Shown: piece after piece, positions 1-7,440 of the stretch | Layout: every line of letters begins with the position of its first letter | Position numbering within the stretch: position 1 is the first letter of the stretch | Source of the DNA: Clostridiaceae bacterium | GTDB lineage: Bacteria > Bacillota > Clostridia > Oscillospirales > Acutalibacteraceae | NCBI GenBank assembly: GCA_016288315.1 | Contig: JAEEYU010000019.1 | Span: 1 to 35,630 of the forward strand | Reading direction: 5' to 3' | DNA length: 35,630 bases | Translations under genes and position numbers: made by a program | The notes under the pieces: generated by a model | The model's database searches: none | Seen by the model: the letters and a program-made list of their open reading frames with translations, nothing else | What the model was told of the DNA's origin: nothing

Positions 1-1
1 C

Positions 2-424
2 GAAATAAGAACGGCAAACGCAATGCTCGGCAGGCAGTTCTTTTATGACGGAGAGGTAATGCGGGGCGACAGGAGAGGCAGGAAAATGGGTTTTCCCACC
101 GCAAACCAGTTTTTTGAAGACGGGTTTATTGTGCCTGAGTTCGGAGTTTATGTGTCAAACGTAAAGCTCAGAGGCAAAGAATACTGCGGAATCACAAACA
201 TCGGAGTGCGCCCTACCTTCGGCAAATCAAAACCGAGAAGTGAAACACATATTGAGAACTTTGACGGCGACATTTACGGCGAAAATATTGAAGTCGGTCT
301 GATTGAAAAGATAAGGGATGAAATAAAGTTCAATTCAATGCAGGAGCTTGCCGAACAGATAAAAAAAGACAGTGATGCGGCAAAACTTATTTTTGAAAAA
401 AGGGGAGAAAACGGCTGTGTATGA
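2..424 (+). CDS. ribF: Riboflavin kinase/FAD synthetase, C-terminal part (5' truncated by window)
   Basis: The reading frame is open from base 2 and the visible part starts EIRTANAMLGRQF, which matches the end of the FAD-synthetase half and the start of the riboflavin kinase half of bifunctional RibF. The kinase signature GRKMGFPTAN and the later NIGVRPTFG and ETHIENFDGDIYG segments are those of the flavokinase domain that phosphorylates riboflavin to FMN in the cytoplasm. The protein therefore continues upstream of the window and the internal ATG at 23 is not its start. The last 8 bases overlap the proposed GTG start of the uracil-DNA glycosylase gene, which suggests translational coupling. 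The call is secure; only the N-terminal adenylyltransferase half cannot be seen. Confidence 0.93.
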   Translation, partial: EIRTANAMLGRQFFYDGEVMRGDRRGRKMGFPTANQFFEDGFIVPEFGVYVSNVKLRGKEYCGITNIGVRPTFGKSKPRSETHIENFDGDIYGENIEVGLIEKIRDEIKFNSMQELAEQIKKDSDAAKLIFEKRGENGCV

Positions 425-989
425 CAACTGGGAAGCACTGAAAACAGAGTGTATGCAGTGCAGAAAATGCGGGCTTTGCGAAACACGCACAAACCTTGTT
501 TTCGGCGTGGGCAACGAAAACGCCGAAGTCCTTTTCGTAGGCGAAGGCCCCGGTGAAAACGAGGATTTGCAGGGTGAGCCGTTTGTAGGCAGAGGCGGAC
601 AGCTGCTCGACAAATTCTTAACTGCCGTTGACCTTGACCGCAAAAAAAACATCTACATTGCCAATATAGTCAAATGCCGCCCTCCTCAGAACAGAGACCC
701 GAAACCGGAGGAGCAGGATGCATGTATTGACTGGCTGCGCGAGCAGACCAGACTTATGAGACCGAAAATCATAGTCTGCCTGGGCAGAATATCGGCGCAG
801 AAACTCATCTCTCCCGACTTTAAGGTTACAAAGCAGCACGGCGAGTTTATCGAAAAGGGCGGTATTCTTTTTATGGGAACCTTCCACCCCGCCGCTCTTC
901 TGCGAAATCCTCTGCAGAAGCCGGATGCGCTTGAAGATTTTCTTGCCCTGAAAAAGAAAATAAAAGAAGTGTGCCAAAGAACATATTAA
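417..989 (+). CDS. Uracil-DNA glycosylase, family 4 (4Fe-4S type)
   Basis: Predicted to remove uracil from DNA in base excision repair. From a GTG start at 417 (190 aa) the protein has the iron-sulfur ligands C15, C18, C87 and C103 with the family spacing, the uracil-pocket motif GEGPGENEDLQGEPFVG, and the C-terminal HPAALLRNP motif. The longer frame back to an ATG at 372 lies fully inside ribF and has no ribosome site, whereas AGGGGAG at 401-407 is 9 bases before the GTG and gives a family-like N-terminus (YDNWEALKTEC). The gene overlaps ribF by 8 bases. No terminator is obvious before the pyrH promoter, but the intergenic stretch is AT-rich. Confidence 0.9.
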   Translation: MYDNWEALKTECMQCRKCGLCETRTNLVFGVGNENAEVLFVGEGPGENEDLQGEPFVGRGGQLLDKFLTAVDLDRKKNIYIANIVKCRPPQNRDPKPEEQDACIDWLREQTRLMRPKIIVCLGRISAQKLISPDFKVTKQHGEFIEKGGILFMGTFHPAALLRNPLQKPDALEDFLALKKKIKEVCQRTY

Positions 990-1017
990 AAATTCACGCA
1001 AAATTTACTTTTAAATC

Positions 1018-1046
1018 TTTACACGCTATTTAAAATATTATATTAT
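1018..1046 (+). promoter_or_regulatory. Sigma-A-type promoter of the pyrH operon
   Basis: TTTACA (1018-1023), a 17-base spacer, then TATTAT (1041-1046). Five of six bases match consensus in each box. The site lies 32 bases before the pyrH start in an AT-rich gap, so it probably drives the pyrH-to-polC run. Confidence 0.65.
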
Positions 1047-1077
1047 TATATGTAGTTGAATATATGAGGTGGTTATT

Positions 1078-1785
1078 ATGCAGGCAAAATACAAACGCAT
1101 CCTTCTCAAAATAAGCGGAGAAGTTCTTGCGGGCGAAAAGGGTTCGGGATTTGACCCTGCCAAACTCGATGTTATCTGCAAAGCAATAAAACAGACGCGT
1201 GATATGGGCGTTCAGATAGGTCTTGTTGTGGGCGGCGGCAATTTCTGGCGCGGCCGTTCAAGCGAGAATATGAACAGGGCAAGAGCAGACCATATCGGAA
1301 TGCTCGCAACCGTAATGAATGCGATTATGCTTGAAGAAACGCTCAGAAATCTCGGCGTTCCCGCAACGGCACAGTCGGCAATACCGATGAATGCGGTTGC
1401 CGAGCCGTTCTCACAGCGAGAGGCGTTAAGGCGCCTTGAAGCTGGTGAGGTTGTTATATTCGGCGGCGGAACGGGCAGCCCCTTCTTCTCAACAGATACC
1501 TGCGCCGCAATACGCGCAGCCGAAATCGGCGCAGAGGTAATATTCAAGGCAACAAATGTTGACGGCGTTTATAACAAGGATCCTGGCAAAAACCCCGACG
1601 CAGTCAAATACGACACTCTAACAATGGATGAGGTGCTCGCTCAGAACCTCAAGGTTATGGATTCCGCGGCGGCTTCACTCTGCCGTGACAATAAAATACA
1701 GATTCTTGTTTTCAACCTTAACGACCCGCAGAACATCGTGCGCGCATCATCAGGTGAAAACATAGGAACGGTAGTTACAGTTTAA
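1078..1785 (+). CDS. pyrH: UMP kinase
   Basis: Phosphorylates UMP to UDP in pyrimidine nucleotide synthesis. The 235-residue protein begins MQAKYKRILLKISGEVLAG and shows the amino-acid-kinase fold motifs of bacterial PyrH: VVGGGNFWRG, the FGGGTGSPFFSTDTCAA loop, KATNVDGVYNKDP and the C-terminal NLNDPQNI. Length is normal for the family. The ATG at 1078 is chosen over an in-frame GTG at 1069 because GAGGTGG (1066-1072) is then at correct spacing. It is followed 24 bases later by frr, a widely conserved pair. Confidence 0.96.
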   Translation: MQAKYKRILLKISGEVLAGEKGSGFDPAKLDVICKAIKQTRDMGVQIGLVVGGGNFWRGRSSENMNRARADHIGMLATVMNAIMLEETLRNLGVPATAQSAIPMNAVAEPFSQREALRRLEAGEVVIFGGGTGSPFFSTDTCAAIRAAEIGAEVIFKATNVDGVYNKDPGKNPDAVKYDTLTMDEVLAQNLKVMDSAAASLCRDNKIQILVFNLNDPQNIVRASSGENIGTVVTV

Positions 1786-1809
1786 GATTAAATAAACGGA
1801 GGTAAATTT

Positions 1810-2364
1810 ATGGATACCGTATTTGCTCAGATTAAAGAAAAAATGGAGAAAACCTTAAGTGTTCTCGATTCCAACTATTCATCAATAAGAGCCGGCAGGG
1901 CAAACCCCGCCGTGCTTGACAAAATCAGAGTTGATTACTGGGGCACACCCACACCCATCAACCAGATGGCTGCCGTCTCCGTAGCGGAGGCAAGAATCCT
2001 TCAGATTCAGCCCTGGGATGTTTCATCACTCGGAGCAATCGAAAAGGCAATTCAGGCATCCGACCTCGGCATAAACCCGCAGAATGACGGCAGAGTAATC
2101 CGCCTCATTTTCCCGCAGCCCACAGAGGAACGCCGTAAGGAGCTTGTCAAGGAAGTCCGCAAAATGGCGGAAGATTCAAAGGTTGCCATCCGTTCAATCC
2201 GCCGCGACGGAATGGAAAAATTCAAAAAGATGGAGAAGGCCTCCGAAATCACAGAGGACGACCTTGACGACTGCGAAGAGGAGCTTCAGGACATCACAGA
2301 TTCCTACATCAAAAAGATTGATGAAAAATCAGATGCAAAAGAGAAGGAAGTTCTTGAAGTTTAA
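1810..2364 (+). CDS. frr: Ribosome recycling factor
   Basis: Splits the post-termination ribosome together with EF-G. The 184-residue length is exactly usual. It shows SSIRAGRANPAVLDKI near the N-terminus, the GTPTPINQMAAVSV stretch, the central QPWD and the long C-terminal helix with RSIRRDGMEKFKKMEK and SEITEDDLDDCEEELQDITD. A strong GGAGGT ribosome site ends about 6 bases before the ATG. Its place after pyrH is the standard bacterial order. Confidence 0.97.
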   Translation: MDTVFAQIKEKMEKTLSVLDSNYSSIRAGRANPAVLDKIRVDYWGTPTPINQMAAVSVAEARILQIQPWDVSSLGAIEKAIQASDLGINPQNDGRVIRLIFPQPTEERRKELVKEVRKMAEDSKVAIRSIRRDGMEKFKKMEKASEITEDDLDDCEEELQDITDSYIKKIDEKSDAKEKEVLEV

Positions 2365-2385
2365 TTTCGTATAAAACACATAAAA

Positions 2386-2407
2386 AGGGGCGGAAACAAC
2401 CGCCCCT
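2386..2407 (+). terminator. GC-rich hairpin between frr and uppS, no U-tract
   Basis: GGGGCGG (2387-2393) and CCGCCCC (2400-2406) form a perfect 7-bp stem, extended by one A-T pair, with loop AAACAA. It is followed by ATAATAAACC, not a run of T. It could be a weak or attenuating terminator, or an RNA processing or stability element that separates pyrH-frr from the lipid/isoprenoid genes. Confidence 0.5.
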
Positions 2408-2433
2408 ATAATAAACCAAACAGAGAAATAACT

Positions 2434-3165
2434 ATGGATGAAAAAACAAAAAAAAGCCTCGTTTTACCGCGGCACATAGGTTTTATTATGGACGGCAACG
2501 GGCGCTGGGCAACTGCGAGAGGGCTTGAACGCGCGCAGGGGCACAAGGCGGGGGCGCAGACCTTCCGCACAATCAGCACCTACTGCGCAAAGCTCGGAAT
2601 CGAATCGGTGACTTTTTACGCCTTTTCAACAGAAAACTGGAAACGCCCCGAAAACGAGGTAAACGCTCTTATGAAGCTTTTCAGGGAGTTCCTTGAAGAA
2701 GCGCAGGAGAGAGAAGAAGAAAACGAAGAGATAGGCTTTCACATAAAATTCGCTGGTGACACGGCAAATATGCCCGAGGAGCTCGTCAATCTTTTCGAAA
2801 TCTGCGAAAAACGCTCTGCAGATAAAACAGGAACAACGGTAAACATTGCCGTAAATTACGGCGGCAGGGCGGAGATAACAAACGCCGTAAGGCAGATAGC
2901 AGAAAAGGTCCGCGACGGTGAAATGGCGGTTGACGAAATTGATGAGAACACCGTCTCATCACTGCTCTACACTGCAGGTCAGCCCGACCCGGATCTTATA
3001 ATAAGACCGGGAGGGGAGAGCAGAATCTCAAACTTCCTTATCTGGCAGAGCGCCTATTCGGAGTTTTATTTTACCGATATTCTGTGGCCGGACTTTACAA
3101 CAGACGACCTTGACAGAGCTATTATTGATTTTTGTTCACGCAACCGCCGCTTCGGTGCGGTTTAA
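2434..3165 (+). CDS. uppS: Undecaprenyl diphosphate synthase (cis-prenyltransferase)
   Basis: Adds isopentenyl units to farnesyl-PP to make the C55 lipid carrier for peptidoglycan. The 243-residue protein has the diphosphate-binding IMDGNGRW motif (catalytic D20), FYAFSTENWKRP, the NYGGRAEI segment and the C-terminal LIIRPGGESRISNFLIWQ motif. Family copies often read RTSGE or RTGGE here, so RPGGE is a mild variant. The ribosome site is weak (AGAGAAATA), and the gene follows the hairpin after frr. Confidence 0.96.
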   Translation: MDEKTKKSLVLPRHIGFIMDGNGRWATARGLERAQGHKAGAQTFRTISTYCAKLGIESVTFYAFSTENWKRPENEVNALMKLFREFLEEAQEREEENEEIGFHIKFAGDTANMPEELVNLFEICEKRSADKTGTTVNIAVNYGGRAEITNAVRQIAEKVRDGEMAVDEIDENTVSSLLYTAGQPDPDLIIRPGGESRISNFLIWQSAYSEFYFTDILWPDFTTDDLDRAIIDFCSRNRRFGAV

Positions 3166-3178
3166 TGAGAGGTAAGCT

Positions 3179-4075
3179 ATGAAAAAGAGATTAATTACGG
3201 GAATAAGCGGAGCGCTGTTTGCAATAGCGTGCGTAGTGTTTATGCAGGTGCCTTTTGTGCTGGCAATTCCGCTTGCGTTTTTTGCCGCAACCGCGGTTCA
3301 CGAGATTTTGCACGTAATCGGCTGCAAAAACAAGCCGATAACATATATTTCAATGGTGTTTGCAGGCGCTATACCGTTTTGCAGCGATGTAATTGCATTC
3401 TTCAAATATCACAGGGGAGTTGACTTCTTCAACTCCTTCAGTATGCCCGCCTGGGTGCCTGCGGTGATTTATGTTTTCATCGTTCTGATTATTATGCTGG
3501 GCAACTATGAAACAGTCCCCTTCGAGCACGCCGCCATGGCAATTTTCAGCACGGTGAGTGTCGGCTTCGGTATGGCTACTCTCATTTATCTCAGGGACCT
3601 TGACCATATGTTCCCGGATTATATTCAGCCCGCACAGTCAAGAGCAATTGTTCTTTGTGCGCTTTATGCCGCCTGGATTTCAGATGCGTTTGCATATTTC
3701 TTCGGCAGAAAAATCGGCAAGCACAAGCTGGCTCCCGTAATAAGCCCCAAAAAATCAATCGAGGGCGCTGTAGCCGGTCTTCTCGGAAATGCACTTGTAA
3801 CGGGCATAACCTGGCTTATAGCGTCACACTGGTTCACAAGATTCCCCGACACCTTCAACGGCTGGGGAATTGTGGCAATAGGCACGGTTGCATCGGTTCT
3901 CGGCGTTTGCGGAGACCTTTCGGCTTCGGTTATCAAACGCAACTTCGGCAAAAAGGATTACGGCACATTCTTCCCCGGTCACGGCGGAATTATGGACAGA
4001 TTCGATTCCACCCTTTTCGCTCTGCCGACCTTTTATATTTTTATTATAGCGATAATCAGTTTCAAAGCCGTTTAA
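3179..4075 (+). CDS. cdsA: Phosphatidate cytidylyltransferase (CDP-diglyceride synthase)
   Basis: Integral membrane enzyme that makes CDP-diacylglycerol from CTP and phosphatidate. The 298-residue protein is rich in hydrophobic segments (residues about 8-40, 55-70, 90-115, 120-140, 160-175, 195-220, 230-250 and the C-terminus). It carries SPKKSIEG and the family signature SVIKRNFGKKDYGTFFPGHGGIMDRFDS near the C-terminus, split here between KRNFGKKD and PGHGGIMDRFD. It sits 13 bases after uppS with GAGAGGTAA as ribosome site and 9 bases before dxr. Confidence 0.95.
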   Translation: MKKRLITGISGALFAIACVVFMQVPFVLAIPLAFFAATAVHEILHVIGCKNKPITYISMVFAGAIPFCSDVIAFFKYHRGVDFFNSFSMPAWVPAVIYVFIVLIIMLGNYETVPFEHAAMAIFSTVSVGFGMATLIYLRDLDHMFPDYIQPAQSRAIVLCALYAAWISDAFAYFFGRKIGKHKLAPVISPKKSIEGAVAGLLGNALVTGITWLIASHWFTRFPDTFNGWGIVAIGTVASVLGVCGDLSASVIKRNFGKKDYGTFFPGHGGIMDRFDSTLFALPTFYIFIIAIISFKAV

Positions 4076-4084
4076 AGGAGACTT

Positions 4085-5245
4085 ATGAACAAGTCTGTGT
4101 CAATTCTCGGTTCAACCGGCTCAATAGGCAGACAGGCACTTGAGGTTGCAAAATTCGGCAATTACAAAATAAGGGCTTTGACCGCTTTCGGCAGTGTTGA
4201 ACTTCTTGAAAAACAAATAAGGGAATTCAAACCCGAAACAGCTGCGGCTGCCGATGAAAAGGCGGCCGCCGATTTGACGGTAAGAGTAGCCGACACGCCT
4301 ACAAAAATCCTTTCGGGAATCGAAGGTGTGTGCGAGTGCGCCGCCATGCAGGCGGATGTTGTGCTCAATTCTGTTGTGGGAATAGCGGGTCTTACACCTA
4401 CGCTTGCGGCAATAGGCGCAGGCAATACCCTCGCCCTTGCCAACAAGGAATCTCTTGTTACGGGCGGTGAGCTCGTTATGGCGGCGGCAAAGAAAAACGG
4501 CGTTGACATTCTGCCCGTTGACAGCGAGCACTGCGCAGTTTTTCAGTCGCTTGCCGGATGTAATGACAGAGGGCAGATAAAACGGCTTATTCTCACTGCT
4601 TCGGGCGGTCCTTTTTTCGGAAAAAACAAAGAAGAACTCAAAAGTGTTACCGCCGGGCAGGCACTTAAGCATCCGAACTGGTCAATGGGCGAAAAAATCA
4701 CCATCGACAGCGCTACAATGATGAATAAAGGGCTTGAACTCACCGAGGCAAGATGGCTCTTTGACGTTCCTGCTGAGAAGATAGATATTCTTATTCACCG
4801 GCAGAGCGTTGTGCACTCGCTTGTCGAATATGTTGACGGCTCGGTTATTGCGCAGCTCGGCGTGCCGGATATGAGAATACCGATTCAGTATGCGCTGACA
4901 TATCCCGATAGGCATGAGAGCCCCGCACAGCAACTGCGGCTTGAAGATTACGGCCGCCTTACTTTTGAAACTCCCGATTATGAAACGTTTATCGGCATAG
5001 ACCTTTGCAAGAGGGCGTGCAGTATTGGAGGGCTGTATTCCGCACTTGTCAACGGAGCAAACGAGCAGGCAAACCTCCTGTTCAGGCAGGGCAGAATCGC
5101 CTTTTTGCAGATTGGCGAAGCGGTTGAATACACGCTCGATAATATTGCGCCCTGTCAGCCGGGCGGAGTTGAGGAGATTTTTGAAACGGACCGCATTGCA
5201 AGGCAGGCGGTAAACAAATTCTTCCGCATTGAAACGGAGCAGTAA
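4085..5245 (+). CDS. dxr: 1-deoxy-D-xylulose 5-phosphate reductoisomerase
   Basis: Second step of the MEP pathway: NADPH-dependent conversion of DXP to MEP. The 386-residue protein starts with the NADPH-binding SILGSTGSIGRQALEV. It carries ANKESLVTGG, the metal-binding DSEHCAVFQSL, the flexible loop SGGPF, HPNWSMG and the IDSATMMNKGLELTEARWLF block. Length is normal. A good AAAGGAG site precedes the ATG. It shares a pathway with ispG in the same run, so this operon-like cluster holds two MEP-pathway genes plus the user enzyme UppS. Confidence 0.97.
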   Translation: MNKSVSILGSTGSIGRQALEVAKFGNYKIRALTAFGSVELLEKQIREFKPETAAAADEKAAADLTVRVADTPTKILSGIEGVCECAAMQADVVLNSVVGIAGLTPTLAAIGAGNTLALANKESLVTGGELVMAAAKKNGVDILPVDSEHCAVFQSLAGCNDRGQIKRLILTASGGPFFGKNKEELKSVTAGQALKHPNWSMGEKITIDSATMMNKGLELTEARWLFDVPAEKIDILIHRQSVVHSLVEYVDGSVIAQLGVPDMRIPIQYALTYPDRHESPAQQLRLEDYGRLTFETPDYETFIGIDLCKRACSIGGLYSALVNGANEQANLLFRQGRIAFLQIGEAVEYTLDNIAPCQPGGVEEIFETDRIARQAVNKFFRIETEQ

Positions 5246-5247
5246 TT

Positions 5248-6348
5248 ATGAAAATTATTCCGCTTATAACCTTTTCGGCAGTTGCGCTTAAAGCTCTGCC
5301 CATAATAATCGCTATATTGTTCTTTGGTCTTATAATAATGCTTCACGAGGGCGGGCATTTTCTTGTTGCAAAGCTTTTTGATGTTAAAATCAACGAGTTT
5401 TCAATGGGTATGGGTCCCTGCCTGCTGAAACGCAAAAAGGGCGAAACGCAGTATTCTCTGCGCGCCTTCCCCGTTGGCGGTTTTGTCAGCATGGAGGGCG
5501 AGGATGAAACATCCGAGGAGCCCAGAGCGTTCTGCAACAAACCGGCGTGGCAGAGGTTCCTTATTGTCAGCGCGGGTGCGGTCGTCAATATCATTATGGG
5601 CTTTCTGACCGTTCTGATTATGCTCACATTTGCAACGGGCGAAGATTCCGGCATCGGCACTACAGAGATTCTGTATTTCACCGAAAACGCCACCACCTGT
5701 GAAGACGGTCTTCAGGAGGGCGATGTTATTACAGAGGTAAACGGTAAACACGTCTTCTCGATTTACGACCTCGGTGTGCTTATGATGGGCGACTCCGACG
5801 GGGTTTTTGATATGGGCGTAAAACGTGACGGCAAAAAAGTAACCGTTTCCGATGTGAAGTTTGAAATGACGGATGTCAGCGGTCATAATGTTGTTGTTCT
5901 CGACTTTATGCTCAGGGGCGTTGACCCGACATTTAAAAATATTGCAAAATACGCTCCCGTTCAGACGGTAAGTCTGGCAAGAATGGTCTATATAAGTCTG
6001 TTCCAGCTTGTAACCGGGCACTACGGTCTCAATGACCTCTCAGGACCCATAGGCACCGTTGCTTATGTTGCTGAATCCGCACAGAGCGAATCGGGCGGTA
6101 TAGACTTTGAAAGTATGCTTCTCATTATGGCTCTTGTTGCGGTCAATGTGGGCGTTTTCAATCTTCTTCCGCTTCCCGCACTTGACGGCGGCAGACTCTT
6201 CTTTATCATTATTGAGATGATATTCCGCAAGCCCGTTCCGTCAAAATATGAAAAATGGGTTCACGCAGCAGGTCTTGTGTTCCTGCTCGGGCTTATGGCG
6301 GTTATCTCCGCAAGCGATATTTTAAAACTCATACGCGGAGAGATGTAA
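5248..6348 (+). CDS. rseP: Site-2 intramembrane zinc metalloprotease, RseP/RasP family
   Basis: Membrane protease expected to cleave anti-sigma factors or leftover signal peptides within the membrane. The 366-residue protein has a first membrane helix with the zinc motif HEGGH (residues 33-37), VGGFVSMEGEDE, a second hydrophobic stretch, a PDZ region around residues 140-200 (GLQEGDVITEVNG) and the distal NLLPLPALDGGRLFF motif that supplies the third zinc ligand. The middle of HExxH is GG rather than the commoner FG. The start is 2 bases after the dxr stop, with CGGAG at the end of dxr as ribosome site. Confidence 0.93.
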   Translation: MKIIPLITFSAVALKALPIIIAILFFGLIIMLHEGGHFLVAKLFDVKINEFSMGMGPCLLKRKKGETQYSLRAFPVGGFVSMEGEDETSEEPRAFCNKPAWQRFLIVSAGAVVNIIMGFLTVLIMLTFATGEDSGIGTTEILYFTENATTCEDGLQEGDVITEVNGKHVFSIYDLGVLMMGDSDGVFDMGVKRDGKKVTVSDVKFEMTDVSGHNVVVLDFMLRGVDPTFKNIAKYAPVQTVSLARMVYISLFQLVTGHYGLNDLSGPIGTVAYVAESAQSESGGIDFESMLLIMALVAVNVGVFNLLPLPALDGGRLFFIIIEMIFRKPVPSKYEKWVHAAGLVFLLGLMAVISASDILKLIRGEM

Positions 6349-6381
6349 ACACATTTTATTCAATCCGAAAGGGGTGACGGT

Positions 6382-7440
6382 ATGCAGCGCAGAAAATCCA
6401 GACAGGTTAAAGCGGGGAATGTGCTTATAGGCGGCGGTGCGCCCGTCAGCGTTCAGTCAATGCTGAATGTTCCCTCAACGGATATTGAAGGCAGTGTGCG
6501 CCAGGCAAAGGCGCTCGAAGAAGCCGGCTGTCAGATTATCCGTGCCGCCGTGCCGGATATGAATGCCGTGAGGCTTATATACGAGCTTAAAAACAATCTC
6601 AGAGTTCCTGTAGTGGCGGATATACATTTCGACTACCGTCTGGCACTTGAAAGTGCGGCGGCGGGAGTTGACAAAATCCGCATAAACCCCGGCAATATAG
6701 GTTCCGCTGAGCGTGTAAAAGCCGTTGCGGATGTCTGCAGACAGAAAGGCATCCCGATAAGAATCGGTGTGAATTCCGGCTCGGTTGAAAAGGAACTTCT
6801 TGCAAAATACGGCGCACCCACACCCGAAGCTCTTGTCGAGAGCGCACTCAACCACGCAAAGCTTCTGGAAAAGAACGATTTTTATGACACGGTTATTTCA
6901 ATAAAATCCTCAGATGTTCAAACGATGATAAGCGCTTATGAGATATGCGCCGAAAAGTGCGATTACCCCCTTCACCTTGGAGTTACCGAGGCGGGAACAG
7001 AGCGTATGGCTCTTGTAAAATCGAGCATAGGCATCGGCTCGCTTCTCGCAAGAGGAATCGGTGACACAATCAGAGTTTCCATGACGGCGGATCCCGTCCG
7101 CGAAGTCAGAGCGGGTTTTGATATTCTCAAGGCGCTCAACCTTAAAAATGACTGTGTAAAAATAGTATCGTGTCCCACCTGCGGACGCACGAGAATTGAC
7201 CTTATTGCCCTTGCAAACGAGGTCGAAAAAAGACTTGAAAACTGCAAAAAATCAATAACGGTTGCAGTTATGGGTTGCGCAGTGAACGGCCCCGGCGAAG
7301 CAAGGCAGGCGGATGTCGGTATAGCGGGTGGCGATGGCTGTGCGCTCATATTCAGAAAAGGCGAAATACTGCGCAAGGTGCCCGAAAACAGGGCAGTGGA
7401 TGAATTAATCAAAGAAATTGAAAATCCGGAGACAAGATGA
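6382..7440 (+). CDS. ispG: 4-hydroxy-3-methylbut-2-en-1-yl diphosphate synthase
   Basis: Iron-sulfur enzyme of the late MEP pathway (MEcPP to HMBPP). The 352-residue protein begins with RRKSRQVKAGNVLIGGGAPVSVQSM. It carries the TIM-barrel segments VVADIHFDYRLAL and KIRINPGNIG, and the 4Fe-4S ligands C264 and C267 (SCPTCGRT) and C299 (MGCAVNGPGEA). Length fits the short bacterial form. AAGGGGTG precedes the ATG. The stop overlaps the polC start in an ATGA. Confidence 0.96.
   Translation: MQRRKSRQVKAGNVLIGGGAPVSVQSMLNVPSTDIEGSVRQAKALEEAGCQIIRAAVPDMNAVRLIYELKNNLRVPVVADIHFDYRLALESAAAGVDKIRINPGNIGSAERVKAVADVCRQKGIPIRIGVNSGSVEKELLAKYGAPTPEALVESALNHAKLLEKNDFYDTVISIKSSDVQTMISAYEICAEKCDYPLHLGVTEAGTERMALVKSSIGIGSLLARGIGDTIRVSMTADPVREVRAGFDILKALNLKNDCVKIVSCPTCGRTRIDLIALANEVEKRLENCKKSITVAVMGCAVNGPGEARQADVGIAGGDGCALIFRKGEILRKVPENRAVDELIKEIENPETR

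Noticed and set aside
372..416. ATG start for the uracil-DNA glycosylase inside ribF
   Set aside because: No ribosome site and an N-terminus unlike the family; GTG 417 fits better.
5401..6021. 206-codon minus-strand frame within rseP
   Set aside because: Antisense to a clear RseP coding sequence; composition is an artefact of plus-strand codon use.
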